Shown: positions 1-9,349, counted from the first letter of the stretch. The stretch is DNA of 64,000 bases from Rhodococcus erythropolis NBRC 15567 (GCF_001552595.1 NZ_BCRM01000002.1:183831-247830); one strand, 5' to 3'. Numbers and translations are program-made. The notes: a model not told the origin generated them from the letters alone.

Positions 1-171
1 CCGCGTCATCCACTCACGTGGATTTCACGGACGCCGGGTGTCCTATGTATTGAGGTTAACGCTGGCTGTTCACCTGCAGGTAATCGGGTGCGGTCAGAAA
101 TGTCACAGAAACGATTCAGTTGGTGTGTTCAGGTGCCTACCCGGCGCTCAGAGCACATAAACGGAACCTTT
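1..171. other. Left window edge, no gene recognised
   Basis: No convincing coding region is visible in this stretch. Its base composition is mixed, with a locally AT-richer patch near 40-60. It lies downstream of the leftward gene ending at 172, and may also contain the upstream region of a gene outside the window. I see no terminator or clear promoter. Confidence 0.3.
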
Positions 172-510
172 TCAGAGCGCTCCGGCATCGATTTTCTGCC
201 ACACGAGGGCGCCTTCGTCGTCTCGACTGCATTCCCAGGCCGAGTAGTCGCCGTCCGACTCGATCATCGTGAGGCGATCGGCGCTACCGTCGCGATCGAA
301 ATCGGACACGATCACGACGGCGTCGTCGGAGTGGACGACACGGCTGTCGACCGTTCCGTCACCGTCCAAGTCGAAGGCGTCGAAGTTCAGGTCGCCGGCA
401 TCGACCGGTCCCGACGAGGGCCCGAAGGTCTCGGGCTCGATACGCCCAGGATCGAGCGCTTCGGCTTCGTGCCCGTCGATGTGTCCGGCCGTGATCAGAA
501 ATGCGTCCAT
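172..510 (-). CDS. Small acidic hypothetical protein with calcium-loop-like Asp repeats
   Basis: This gene encodes a 112-residue protein that I cannot assign to a named enzyme family. The sequence is rich in Asp and Gly. It contains two spaced elements, DLDGDGTVDSRVV (about residues 47-59) and DFDRDGSADRLT (about 70-81), which resemble dockerin/EF-hand-type DxDxDG calcium loops. There is no signal peptide and no membrane segment, so it is predicted to be cytoplasmic. The ATG is preceded by an AGGGGGAG ribosome binding site. A gap of about 130 bases separates it from the GTPase-like genes upstream on the same strand. Calcium binding is inferred from the motif only. Confidence 0.6.
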   Translation of the reverse strand: MDAFLITAGHIDGHEAEALDPGRIEPETFGPSSGPVDAGDLNFDAFDLDGDGTVDSRVVHSDDAVVIVSDFDRDGSADRLTMIESDGDYSAWECSRDDEGALVWQKIDAGAL

Positions 511-643
511 TACTCCCCCTACTGGATGTTGACCTACTGCTTCGGCAACCCCTACCGAAACCGTCCGCTCAGTATTACCAGACCCCGACGATCAGTCGTG
601 GCCGAAATTGCGGCGCTGTGGAGAACTCTGCACTCGCGGAATG

Positions 644-1984
644 TCAGTAGGCGGCGTTCAAAACGGCGAGGTCGCGCTCGCACGACGCCAGTTGCCCTGA
701 CCTGGCCGCGGCAAGCTCACGAAGTTCACCGTCGATCTCCACGATTCGGGCCTGCGCCGACGCCACCTGCTCGCGGCTCTCCGCCATGATCGCCGCTCCC
801 AGATCCGCCTCGGCCTCGAGCAGAACACTCTGGACTCGCTGCTCCCACTGTGCGCGAACCGTCGACATCGATTCGACGATCCACGACCTGGAGTAGGCAC
901 GATCCGCCGTCAGCCCGCGAGTTCGCGCCAACCACCAGGCCGCGGCGCCACCCAGAACCAACGTCACGGGGATACTCGCGAACTCCAGGGCCGGAATCAT
1001 CTCCAGCGGAGTCACCGCGATACGGCCGAGGCCGAGGCCCGCGGACGCGCCGACAAGAATTGTCACCCGGTCCTCGTTTCCGCGCTGACGGCCCGGCGGG
1101 CCCTCCGGAATCCGTGGGGAAGGCATGTACCCGGTCGTGCCCGCCACTTCCACCGCTGCCGCCGTCGCGGCATCGAACACCCGGGTGTGATGGTCGACCT
1201 CGTGCTGCAGTCGCGTCGGCACGCTGCCCAATTCGGCTCGCGAGGCCGCATCGACCCAGGCACGTGCACCGGCGACCGTCGCCCGCGTTGCCTCGGCGAT
1301 TTGTTGTGACAGATCCCCGCGCGCTCGTTGCAGTCGGCTTCGCACCTGCACCAGGCGTTCGCCTCTCCGGCCGTCGCGGTCTGCAAGCAGCTGTGATCGC
1401 TCGGCCCGCAGTTCGGCACCAGGAACGCTGTCACGCAGATTCCGGATCTCTATCTCGATCATCCGGCGCGTCTGCGCGATGACACCGGAATCCGAACCGC
1501 CTGCTTCCCTCTCCCGTGCCGCCCCGCTCACGACCGCAACGAGCGACTGCTCTTGACCAGGCGCAATCGGGACCACCGGGGCCTGAGCAAAAGCGGTGCA
1601 GTGCGAAGCAAGAATCTCGGCATCACGCCGGCGCACCGCCTGCCAGTCTCGGTAGACGTCGATGCGGGTCAGCGCGACCACCACCGGGATTCCGCTCTCG
1701 GCAGCGTCGTCGAGAAGAAGAAGGTCCTCGCGTCCGATCACACTGGCGGCGTCGACGACCAGAAGTACGACGTCGGCGTCCACCTCGCGTGTCACTGTCG
1801 AACAGTCATCAGAAGCATTGAACATCCGGGCGACGTCTTCCCGTCCACACCTTGACGGTCCGACGACGTAAATGCGAGTGCCACTGGATGTTTCGGCGGC
1901 AACCTGGCGACCCGGATCGGATGCCGGATTCCACCGCTGCACCACGCGCAGCACCGAATCCGGAAGTACCGAAACGCTATCCAT
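644..1984 (-). CDS. Dynamin-like/GTPase-related membrane protein with degenerate P-loop
   Basis: The protein has about 446 residues from the chosen ATG, which overlaps the stop of the upstream GTPase gene in the arrangement ATGGATAG. The N-terminal third looks like a Ras-fold GTPase domain. A hydrophobic strand is followed by GPSRCGRE where a P-loop GxxxxGK(S/T) is expected, then VLLVVDAAS, then TRID in place of NKxD. The G1 Lys and Ser/Thr are therefore missing. The middle and C-terminus are rich in Arg, Glu and Ala and likely coiled-coil, and flank two hydrophobic segments at about 310-355. That layout recalls bacterial dynamin-like proteins such as the IniA/IniC group. Membrane remodelling is inferred, and nucleotide binding may be lost. 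It is probably translated together with the intact GTPase upstream. Confidence 0.6.
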   Translation of the reverse strand: MDSVSVLPDSVLRVVQRWNPASDPGRQVAAETSSGTRIYVVGPSRCGREDVARMFNASDDCSTVTREVDADVVLLVVDAASVIGREDLLLLDDAAESGIPVVVALTRIDVYRDWQAVRRRDAEILASHCTAFAQAPVVPIAPGQEQSLVAVVSGAAREREAGGSDSGVIAQTRRMIEIEIRNLRDSVPGAELRAERSQLLADRDGRRGERLVQVRSRLQRARGDLSQQIAEATRATVAGARAWVDAASRAELGSVPTRLQHEVDHHTRVFDAATAAAVEVAGTTGYMPSPRIPEGPPGRQRGNEDRVTILVGASAGLGLGRIAVTPLEMIPALEFASIPVTLVLGGAAAWWLARTRGLTADRAYSRSWIVESMSTVRAQWEQRVQSVLLEAEADLGAAIMAESREQVASAQARIVEIDGELRELAAARSGQLASCERDLAVLNAAY

Positions 1985-2909
1985 CGGCCACCGCCGGAGC
2001 GGAGCGATCGCCCCCGAGCTGCGCCCACCGACGCACATACCCGCGACGAATCAGTGAGACCCTTTGTTGCGGAGCCTGTTCCGACTCGTCCACGAGCTCG
2101 CCCCACCACCGGCTGCATGTGCCCGCGTCGTCGGCGGTACGAGGATCGGGAGGCTCGCCTTGACGCAGGGCTCGAATTTCGGGGCTCATCATCGCCGCCG
2201 CGGCGCCGAACAACACCGCGGAGTCCGAACTCAGATACAACTCGATCTCGTCCCTGCCCGCAGCGCTGCGCGAGGCAGACCGCCTCAGCGCCGGGCCGAT
2301 CTGCTCGACCCGGCCCCACCACTGCGCCTCCAGAACAGGTCCGAGAGCCGCGAACAATTCTTCGACGCCGCGCCCGGTCAGTGTCTCCACCGGAACCGTG
2401 GGCGCGCCGACGGTCTCCGAGATCTCCGCGGCCCGTCCCAGCGCCTCGTCCCAGCGCGGACCGAACAAGTCAGCCTTGTTCGCAGCGACGACCACACGAT
2501 CGGAAACTCGGGCAATGGCTCGGCCGTCGACGTCGCGGACCGCGTCGACCACCACGTAGACAACGCAACGACGACCCAGATCGGGGTTCGGCGTTCCAGG
2601 GACGTCGAACGCGCGTGACTCGGTCACCACAACCGGTGCGCCGACGACTCTGTGCGAGAACCGGTCGTCGCGCCCCAGGATCCGCGCCAACGACGACCGC
2701 CCCACCCCGGCTCGCCCGGCGACCACCAATTCGAGCGGCGCGCTCAGCGATCCGAGCACCGAGTGAACCGCCTCTGCGGCTCCCGAATCGATCGACGTCA
2801 GCCGATATGCCAGAGCGCGCAAGTGGTCGATCGGCTCCGCGCAGGCGTCGTCGATCGATTCTGCGGGCAACATTCGTGACCAATTACTGCATGCAAATCC
2901 TGTGTTCAT
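1977..2909 (-). CDS. Small Ras-like GTPase, partner of the adjacent dynamin-like protein
   Basis: This is a predicted GTP-binding protein of about 310 residues. A P-loop GRAGVGRSS lies near residue 65, hydrophobic strands with VVVDAVRD follow, and the base-specificity motif ANKADLF lies near residue 143, as in Era/HflX-type G domains. The C-terminal third has no recognisable domain. The start is uncertain. An ATG at 2909 follows a G-rich stretch (GTGGGG), a GTG lies two codons upstream at 2915, and an internal ATG at 2873 is also possible. It overlaps the next gene by 8 bases, which implies translational coupling. Its cellular role is unknown. Together with its neighbour it resembles the paired GTPases seen in bacterial dynamin-like systems. 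Confidence 0.65.
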   Translation of the reverse strand: MNTGFACSNWSRMLPAESIDDACAEPIDHLRALAYRLTSIDSGAAEAVHSVLGSLSAPLELVVAGRAGVGRSSLARILGRDDRFSHRVVGAPVVVTESRAFDVPGTPNPDLGRRCVVYVVVDAVRDVDGRAIARVSDRVVVAANKADLFGPRWDEALGRAAEISETVGAPTVPVETLTGRGVEELFAALGPVLEAQWWGRVEQIGPALRRSASRSAAGRDEIELYLSSDSAVLFGAAAAMMSPEIRALRQGEPPDPRTADDAGTCSRWWGELVDESEQAPQQRVSLIRRGYVRRWAQLGGDRSAPAVADG

Positions 2910-3072
2910 CCCCACCCCACGTCCCCATCGTGTCGGTGAGATTCTGTCAGGTTCTCGGCAAGGACGGCAGGTGACACCACTCTTTCGCTAGCTGTCCGAA
3001 GTCGGCTGTTTCAGGACTTTCCGCAGAAAGTCTCAACTCAAACTTCAGACCCGTCTGCGCTAAACGGGGGTC

Positions 3073-3831
3073 ATGCGTGACAATGGGTTCGTGAACGAAG
3101 CCGATCAGCATGCACCGCAGACCCCTGACACGGGGCAGACGGACCACGCCAAGGGGTCCCGTCTCCATCCGAGAGTGACCAGCTTTCGCTCTCGCCGGGG
3201 TGCGCTGACCGACGCGCAGCAGCAGGCTTGGGACCGTCAGTGGCCGCTCATCGGCGCCGACGTCTCGGACACACCGCTCGACGCGAACGCCTGGTTCGGA
3301 CGCGAGGCACCCCTGATCATCGAGATCGGTTCGGGTACCGGCACCGCGACGGCCGCTATGGCCAAGGCGGAACCGCACGTGAACCTGATCGCGATCGAGG
3401 TGTACCGCCCGGGGCTCGCGCAACTTCTCCAGCAGGTCGAGCGTGAAGAGATTCCCAACGTCCGCGTACTACGCGGTGACGCGATGGACGTACTCGAGAA
3501 CATGGTCGCCCCCGAGTCCCTGACGGGCGTCCGGGTGTTCTTCCCGGACCCGTGGCCCAAGGCCCGCCATCACAAGCGTCGCCTCCTGCAGGGGCCGACG
3601 TTCGCGCTGATCGCCAACCGCCTCAAGCCCGGCGGAGTCCTGCACGTGGCAACCGATCACGCCGAGTACGCCGAATGGATCGAAGAAGCCGGCAATGCCG
3701 AGCCACTGCTGACCGCACTCGACTGGGAGTCTCCGATGACCCACGAGCGTCCGGTCACCAAGTTCGAGGACAAAGCCCATAAGGTCGGTAGTGCAATCAC
3801 CGAGCTTATATGGGGGAAGATCAGAGCATGA
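3073..3831 (+). CDS. trmB: tRNA (guanine-N7-)-methyltransferase
   Basis: TrmB uses S-adenosylmethionine to form 7-methylguanosine at position 46 of the tRNA variable loop. The 252-residue protein has the SAM motif EIGSGTGTAT near residue 83, the acidic strand AIEVYRPG, and the diagnostic family signature FFPDPWPKARHHKRR near residue 156. It also has TDHAEYAEW near the C-terminus. An N-terminal extension of about 30 residues is typical of actinobacterial members. The ATG follows GGGGGTC. A GTG at 3091, 6 bases after a GACAAT -10-like hexamer, would give a leaderless alternative start. The stop overlaps the next ATG by 4 bases. The order trmB, NYN protein, mmpL3 matches the Mycobacterium locus. 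Confidence 0.95.
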   Translation: MRDNGFVNEADQHAPQTPDTGQTDHAKGSRLHPRVTSFRSRRGALTDAQQQAWDRQWPLIGADVSDTPLDANAWFGREAPLIIEIGSGTGTATAAMAKAEPHVNLIAIEVYRPGLAQLLQQVEREEIPNVRVLRGDAMDVLENMVAPESLTGVRVFFPDPWPKARHHKRRLLQGPTFALIANRLKPGGVLHVATDHAEYAEWIEEAGNAEPLLTALDWESPMTHERPVTKFEDKAHKVGSAITELIWGKIRA

Positions 3832-4535
3832 GCGTCAGCGAACAGCTATCCGACGACGTGACGTCGTCGGAATCTCCTCTCGACTTCGGTCGTGACTCCC
3901 GCCACCCCAAGCGGGTGCTTCTGGTCTGGGACGCCCCCAACCTCGACATGGGCCTCGGCGCCATCCTCGGTGGCCGGCCTACCGCCGCCTACCGGCCACG
4001 ATTCGACGCTTTGGGTCGTTGGCTGCTCTCTCGCACCGCCGAACTGTCCGCACAGAACAGCGGCACGCTCGAGCCTGAAGCGACCGTCTTCACCAACATC
4101 GCGTCCGGCAGCGCCGACGTCGTTCGTCCTTGGGTCGAAGCCTTGCGTAACGTGGGTTTCGCGGTGTTCGCCAAGCCGAAGGTCGATGAAGACAGCGATG
4201 TCGATTCGGACATGCTCGAGCACATCGCGCTCCGGTACGGCGAGGGCCTCGCCGGAATCATGGTCGCGTCCGCCGACGGCCAAGCGTTCCGCGAACCTCT
4301 CGAGGACATCGCAGCAACCGGTATCCCGGTCCAGGTTCTCGGGTTCCGTGAACACGCCAGCTGGGCTGTGTCGTCCGATATCTTGGACTTCGTCGATCTC
4401 GAGGACATCCCAGGTGTCTTCCGTGAGCCTCTGCCACGGGTAAGCCTGGACACCCTGCCCGACGAGGGCGCCTGGTTGCAGCCGTTCCGACCGCTTTCTG
4501 CCCTGCTCATCGGGCGAAAAAGTGTTGCCGAGTAG
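3828..4535 (+). CDS. NYN (PIN-like nuclease) domain protein, Rv0207c type
   Basis: The 235-residue protein matches the conserved gene found between trmB and mmpL3 in mycobacteria. NYN domains are PIN-fold, metal-dependent RNases or RNA-processing proteins. Acidic residues expected for the metal site are visible in LVWDAPNLDMG (about residue 28), in DEDSDVDSDM (about 122) and in VASADGQAF (about 146). The ATG at 3828 overlaps the trmB stop as ATGA and has a GGGGGAAG ribosome binding site, so the two genes are translationally coupled. Linkage to a tRNA methyltransferase suggests a tRNA or RNA maturation role, which is inference. No membrane segment or signal peptide is seen. Confidence 0.8.
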   Translation: MSVSEQLSDDVTSSESPLDFGRDSRHPKRVLLVWDAPNLDMGLGAILGGRPTAAYRPRFDALGRWLLSRTAELSAQNSGTLEPEATVFTNIASGSADVVRPWVEALRNVGFAVFAKPKVDEDSDVDSDMLEHIALRYGEGLAGIMVASADGQAFREPLEDIAATGIPVQVLGFREHASWAVSSDILDFVDLEDIPGVFREPLPRVSLDTLPDEGAWLQPFRPLSALLIGRKSVAE

Positions 4536-4545
4536 GAGTTGATCA

Positions 4546-7452
4546 GTGTTCGCCAGCTGGGGAAGCATCGTCTATCGAGCCCGCTTCACCGTCATCGCTG
4601 TCATGGTGGCGGGGCTCCTCGGGCTCGCTGCGTACGGCCTGAGCCTGCAGGATCATCTCAGCCAGAGCGGCTGGGACGATCCGGGGTCGGAATCGGTAGA
4701 GGCTGCAAAACTCGCTGACGGCACGTTCGGACGCAGCACGACGGGTGACGTTCTGGCGCTGTACACGGCGCCGGAGGGCAAGACCGTCGACGACCCCGAG
4801 TTCCAAGCGAAGGTCATCGACAATCTGCAGCGGCTCGTCGCAGACAACCCCGACCAGATCATGAAGATCAACGGCTCGTACTTCAAGGTCGACAACGGTC
4901 TCTCGGTGGCGGCCCTGGCGGACAAGACCAAGCAACACGCGGTCACCAGCATCGCGATCGCCGGCGACAACGACACCGCGGTGTCCAACAACTTCCGCGA
5001 CGTCGAGTCGCAGTTCTACATCGACGGCGTCGACGTGCAACTCGCCGGCCTGCAACCTGTCGCGAATTCGCTCAACGACACGATGGCCAACGACATCAAG
5101 CGCATGGAAATGCTCGCGATTCCCGCCGTCGGTGTCCTGCTGTTCTTCGTCTTCGGTGGCGTCGTCGCTGCAGCCCTCCCGTTGATCGTCGGCGGTCTGA
5201 CCGTCATCGGCGCCAACGGCATCATTCGACTGATCACCAACTTCACCGAGGTCAACGCGTTTGTTGCGCCCGTGGTCTCTCTGGTCGGCCTGGGTCTCGC
5301 GATCGACTACGGACTGTTCATCGTCAGCCGTTTCCGAGAAGAGATAGCCGAGGGGTACGACACCACGACCGCAGTACGCCGAACGGTCATGACGGCGGGT
5401 AGAACGGTCATGTTCTCGGCGACCATGGTTGCCGTCAGCCTCGGCGGTCTGCTGTTGTTCCCGCAGGGCTTCCTCAAATCGGTGGCCTACGGCGCCATTG
5501 CTGCCGTGATGCTTGCCGCGATCTCGTCCATCACGATTCTTCCCGCTATTCTCGGCATTCTCGGCAAGCGGATCGACGCGCTGACCTTCAAGAAGCTGCG
5601 CCAGACCAAGACCAACGAGGAAATCGAGAACGGTTTCTGGGGCAAGCTCACCCGCTGGGTCATGCAGCATCCGCTCAAGGTCGCTGTCCCGATCGTCGCG
5701 GCTCTACTGCTGATGATCATTCCGCTGACGGGCATCAAGTTCGGCGGTATCAACGAGACGTACCTGCCCCCGGACAGCCCCACGCGTGTCGCGCAGGCGC
5801 AGTTCGACGAACTCTTCCCGGGCAATCGCACCGAGCCCGTTCGACTCGTCATCGAGGGAGCGGACAACACCACTCTCGGTCAGATTTCCAAGACCGCAAA
5901 CGCTGCGCCGGGTCTGGTCGAGAAGTTCACCCCGGAGGTCGCGACCAAGGACGGGGTCAACGTCCTCAAAGCCGGTCTGACCGAGCGCAACGAGGCACGT
6001 CCCACCATCGACTATCTGCGATCCGCGGATTGGCCCGAGGGCACAACAGTGCTCGTCGGCGGTACTCCGGCCATCGAGCAGGACAGCGTCGACGCGTTGC
6101 TCGACCGTCTGCCGCTGATGGTCGTATCCGTCATCCTGCTGACGACGCTGCTGATGTTCTTGACGTTCGGTTCGCTCGTCCTGCCCATCAAGGCTGCGTT
6201 GATGAGCGCGCTCGGCCTGGGTTCGACGCTCGGAATCTTGACCTGGATCTTCATCGACGGCCACGGTTCCGGTCTGTTGAACTTCACGCCGGGACCGATC
6301 ATGTCTCCCGTCCTGGTGTTGATCATCGCGATCGTCTACGGCCTGTCGACCGACTACGAAGTGTTCCTGCTCTCCCGCATGGTCGAAGCGCGAGCGCAGG
6401 GCGCGAGTACTACCGAATCCATCCGAATCGGCACGGCACATACCGGCCGGATCATCACCGCTGCCGCACTGATTCTGATCGTGGTCACCGGTGCATTCGG
6501 CCTGTCCGATCTGGTGATGATGAAGTACATCTCGTACGGCATGATCTCCGCGCTGATCATCGACGCCACGCTGATCCGAATGTTCCTGGTCCCCGCGACC
6601 ATGAAAATGCTCGGCGACGACTGCTGGTGGGCCCCGGCCTGGATGAAGCGGATCCAGCAGAAGATCGGGCTGGGTGAGCCGATCCTCGACAACGAACTCG
6701 TGCTCGCAAACGTCCCGCAGATCGCGCCTGTCGGTGCGATCGCCGGACCGGGTCAGCCGCGCAAGATCGAAGCGGCCTCGCGGGTCATGCCGCCGCCTGC
6801 CCCGGCTGCACAGCCGGAAAGCGGACCTCGTGTTCCTGATCCCCTCACCGAGCCCATTCCGCTCAGCGAAATGACGATCAAGGCACCGAACACGGATACA
6901 CCTGCCGCGGAGAAGCCGGCACCGCGACGTCGTCTCGATATCGGGAGTGCAGCCAGCGCGCCCCAGAACCTGATCGAGGCACCGGTCCCCAATCCCTCGT
7001 ACCGGCCGCAACCGAACACCACCGACAAGCGGAGAAACCCGACGTCCCCTGCGCCGGCCGAACGTCCCATCGAGAGTTGGTTGTCGGACCTGCGGGCTCG
7101 GGAACAGACTCCCCCGGCCTCACGGCCGCTGCCGGTGGTCCGGACGCCTTCGCGTACAAACGGTTCGGCAAGCAGCGGTTCAGGTACCAACGGCTCGAGC
7201 CGGAATGGCTCTGCAAACGGTGCTACCAACGGTTCTGCAACAAATGGCGCTGCAACAAACGGCTCGGCCCCGACCTCGATGGAGGCGACCCCCCAGTCGC
7301 CGCCTCCACCGATCGCTCCGGAGCGTCGTCCCACCGAGCCCCGAGTCTCGGATGCCTCTGACGGCGACGACAACGCCACCGGCAGGCACCGACCTGACGA
7401 CGCAGGCGCCATCAGTGTCAGCGAGCTCATCGCTCGCCAGAAGCGAAGCTGA
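4546..7452 (+). CDS. mmpL3: MmpL3-type RND transporter, trehalose monomycolate flippase
   Basis: MmpL3 moves trehalose monomycolate across the plasma membrane for outer-membrane assembly, powered by proton motive force. The 968-residue protein starts with GTG after AGGAG. It shows RND topology: a membrane segment at about 12-32, a periplasmic domain, five to six helices (about 180-370), a second periplasmic domain (about 400-555) and a second helix bundle to about 700. The proton-relay Asp-Tyr pairs are present in AIDYG (D254-Y255) and STDYE (D603-Y604). The cytoplasmic tail (from about 715) is Pro-rich and ends in an Asn-Gly-Ser low-complexity run. Synteny with trmB and the NYN gene supports MmpL3 rather than another MmpL paralogue. 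Confidence 0.95.
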   Translation: MFASWGSIVYRARFTVIAVMVAGLLGLAAYGLSLQDHLSQSGWDDPGSESVEAAKLADGTFGRSTTGDVLALYTAPEGKTVDDPEFQAKVIDNLQRLVADNPDQIMKINGSYFKVDNGLSVAALADKTKQHAVTSIAIAGDNDTAVSNNFRDVESQFYIDGVDVQLAGLQPVANSLNDTMANDIKRMEMLAIPAVGVLLFFVFGGVVAAALPLIVGGLTVIGANGIIRLITNFTEVNAFVAPVVSLVGLGLAIDYGLFIVSRFREEIAEGYDTTTAVRRTVMTAGRTVMFSATMVAVSLGGLLLFPQGFLKSVAYGAIAAVMLAAISSITILPAILGILGKRIDALTFKKLRQTKTNEEIENGFWGKLTRWVMQHPLKVAVPIVAALLLMIIPLTGIKFGGINETYLPPDSPTRVAQAQFDELFPGNRTEPVRLVIEGADNTTLGQISKTANAAPGLVEKFTPEVATKDGVNVLKAGLTERNEARPTIDYLRSADWPEGTTVLVGGTPAIEQDSVDALLDRLPLMVVSVILLTTLLMFLTFGSLVLPIKAALMSALGLGSTLGILTWIFIDGHGSGLLNFTPGPIMSPVLVLIIAIVYGLSTDYEVFLLSRMVEARAQGASTTESIRIGTAHTGRIITAAALILIVVTGAFGLSDLVMMKYISYGMISALIIDATLIRMFLVPATMKMLGDDCWWAPAWMKRIQQKIGLGEPILDNELVLANVPQIAPVGAIAGPGQPRKIEAASRVMPPPAPAAQPESGPRVPDPLTEPIPLSEMTIKAPNTDTPAAEKPAPRRRLDIGSAASAPQNLIEAPVPNPSYRPQPNTTDKRRNPTSPAPAERPIESWLSDLRAREQTPPASRPLPVVRTPSRTNGSASSGSGTNGSSRNGSANGATNGSATNGAATNGSAPTSMEATPQSPPPPIAPERRPTEPRVSDASDGDDNATGRHRPDDAGAISVSELIARQKRS
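7140..7275 (+). repeat. Asn-Gly-Ser/Ala low-complexity repeats in the MmpL3 tail
   Basis: The coding sequence here gives repeated TNGS, NGSA and NGAA units within the disordered C-terminal tail of MmpL3. The DNA repeats are imperfect. Such tracts vary in length between strains and are likely flexible linkers. Confidence 0.7.
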
Positions 7453-7477
7453 CTCATGATCCAGAAGCGGAGCTGAC
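7438..7477 (+). repeat. Short direct repeat across the mmpL3 stop
   Basis: CAGAAGCGAAGCTGAC (7438-7453) is repeated as CAGAAGCGGAGCTGAC (7462-7477), a period of 24 bases. The first copy contains the mmpL3 stop codon. The second lies inside the 3' end of the convergent DUF2339 gene. It looks like a micro-duplication at the gene end. Confidence 0.7.
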
Positions 7478-9298
7478 CTGCTCCTGCTTGGCGAAGGCTC
7501 GTGCATAACGAGTCCCGACCAGCAGGAGCAGCAAGCCGACCACCAGGAAGGCAGCGCTGCGCACCAGCCCACTGAGCGTGGCCAGGTCGAAGAGGAACAG
7601 CTTGGCCACTGCCGCGCTGGTGAGAGCAAGACCAGCTCCGAGCAAAACGCGAGCATGCTGACGGTTGTTCAGGCCGAGCACCAGCGCTGACGTGGCGGCA
7701 AGCATCCAGACGATGGTTGCAACGCTGTGCCCGGCAACAAATCCGGTTGCACTGTCGAAGATTTCGACGCCGGATGAGACGAGCGCACACGTCACCGCGT
7801 AGAGGACACCAAACCCTGCGGCCGCCCATAGAACCGCTGCATTCGAATCGGCGATCAACTTCAGTCGGTGAATCGCCCACACCAGCATCACCAGTGCACC
7901 TATCGCCGTCAGGCTCGAGAGTGCCGTGATCGCACCGAGTTGCATGGATGCGGCACGGGCAGTCGTCAACGCTTCCGGTGGAACCGTCGTGAGGTATCCG
8001 ATCGATCCGATTGCCGCAAAGGCGGTTCCGAGGGCGAAGACGAAGCGCGAACCCGCATACAGCGAGACTCCGAGGAAGATCATGCCGACGGTGAGGACCA
8101 GCGGTACGACCAGAGATTCCGTCGCCCCGGACAAGCAGCACAGCAACAATGCGAGAGCGCCGGTTGCGCCCAGTCCGAATCGCAGTTGCGTCGGCAAAGG
8201 CTTGGCTGCCGCTGCAGCGGAAAGTAGTAGTAGCGCTGCAATTCCGTACAGCACTGCGGATTCGGTGCGCCCGAGCACGGCTCCGACGCTCATCAGCGGA
8301 AGGGACGAGACAACAAAGGTAGCGGTGGACCACGCCCCTGCAACTCCGCCGCGCGAGGGCGAACCCGTCCACTGCATAGCCATCGCGCAGCCGGCGCCCA
8401 CTATTGCAACCACGCCGGCACTGATCACCAATTGCACTGCACTGTTACCGGATTCGCTGAAGATGGACTCCGACGCTATCGCTACGAGCAGCGCGAGAAC
8501 CACCGGTACGGTGCGCGCCATGCCCAGGTACTTCCAGTCACGACCGAGTTGGGCGGATAACGTCGCCGACTGGATCGCGAAGAGGAAACCGATGAGAGTC
8601 AACGATATTCCCGAGGTCAACACGGGAGCCAGCACCGCTGCGCCCAGAACGATCATGAGCGCCAGTGATTCGGAATCCCATTTCACCGCCAAAGCAACGC
8701 CGGCCGCGGCAATCCCGAAGGCAATCACCACCGCGAGCGGCGTCGTCACCCAACCGTAGAGAACAGAGGCAGCGACGACGTCGAGGTACATTCCCGCAAA
8801 ACCGGTGGCAGCCAGAGCAATCGCTCCCACTTTGCCACCTGGTCGTCCGTGGACCCGAACTCCGGCAAACACCAAGGCGCCGGAAAGGAGTGCGCCACCG
8901 AGCACCCGCAGCGGCGGTCCAAAGAATCCGGCCTGCGCTGCAAGTACCAGCAGCATCACGACGCCGATCAGTGTGACGGCTACACCGGCGGCGGCCAGGA
9001 GTCGACTGATGACACCGTCGCGTTGCCACCAGGGCTGGCGAGGTGCGGCAACCGGATACGTCGGCGGCTGCCAGGTGGGCACGTTCTGCTGAGGACGCAT
9101 TGGCGGCATCTGTGGCGCCGGAGCTGCGGGTGCCGGAACTACCGGCATGGGCGGGGGCACAGTAGCCGAGGCCAGCTGAGTCTGCAGGATCGACAGGTTC
9201 TGGCCCATGTGACGCAACTGCCGGCCGATGCTGTCGCACTCGGCCGAGAGGGCGGTCACCAGTCGCGGATCGACGGCGGAAGAACTCGGTGTGGTCAT
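7454..9298 (-). CDS. DUF2339-family multi-pass membrane protein
   Basis: The 614-residue protein begins with a short soluble segment (about 1-40, possibly coiled-coil). A Pro/Gln-rich linker (about 45-95) follows, then some 14-16 hydrophobic helices running to the C-terminus, as in the DUF2339 family. The biochemical role of this family is not established. The gene converges on mmpL3 with a 1-base gap. No Shine-Dalgarno is visible. CAAGCT (minus strand, 9306-9311) sits 7 bases before the ATG, which would make the mRNA leaderless. A MacR-like inverted repeat at 9334-9349 lies just upstream of the -35 position and suggests activation by an envelope-stress type regulator. Confidence 0.8.
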   Translation of the reverse strand: MTTPSSSAVDPRLVTALSAECDSIGRQLRHMGQNLSILQTQLASATVPPPMPVVPAPAAPAPQMPPMRPQQNVPTWQPPTYPVAAPRQPWWQRDGVISRLLAAAGVAVTLIGVVMLLVLAAQAGFFGPPLRVLGGALLSGALVFAGVRVHGRPGGKVGAIALAATGFAGMYLDVVAASVLYGWVTTPLAVVIAFGIAAAGVALAVKWDSESLALMIVLGAAVLAPVLTSGISLTLIGFLFAIQSATLSAQLGRDWKYLGMARTVPVVLALLVAIASESIFSESGNSAVQLVISAGVVAIVGAGCAMAMQWTGSPSRGGVAGAWSTATFVVSSLPLMSVGAVLGRTESAVLYGIAALLLLSAAAAAKPLPTQLRFGLGATGALALLLCCLSGATESLVVPLVLTVGMIFLGVSLYAGSRFVFALGTAFAAIGSIGYLTTVPPEALTTARAASMQLGAITALSSLTAIGALVMLVWAIHRLKLIADSNAAVLWAAAGFGVLYAVTCALVSSGVEIFDSATGFVAGHSVATIVWMLAATSALVLGLNNRQHARVLLGAGLALTSAAVAKLFLFDLATLSGLVRSAAFLVVGLLLLLVGTRYARAFAKQEQVSSASGS

Positions 9299-9333
9299 GG
9301 CTACGAGCTTGCTGCGTGGCCGAACCGATCAGA

Positions 9334-9349
9334 TGAGTAGTACTACTCG
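9334..9349 (-). promoter_or_regulatory. MacR-like inverted repeat upstream of the DUF2339 gene
   Basis: The plus-strand sequence is TGAGTAGTACTACTCG, and its inner 14 bases form a perfect palindrome. The arms TGAGTA/TACTC(A) with a 4-base spacer match what I recall of the MacR box of Streptomyces (TGAGTAC-N2-GTACTCA). If transcription starts at the ATG, the box covers -51 to -36, a class II activator position. A related site with identical geometry lies at 39963-39978. Confidence 0.6.

Noticed and set aside
5704..7011. Long minus-strand frame opposite mmpL3
   Set aside because: The translation is rich in Asp, Arg, His and Gln, typical of the complementary frame of a real gene, and has no start signals or motifs.
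6753..8372. Long antisense frame (539 codons) opposite mmpL3 and the DUF2339 gene
   Set aside because: It spans two well-supported genes, its translation is Arg/Ser/Gly-rich without family motifs, and such frames are expected by chance in high-GC DNA.
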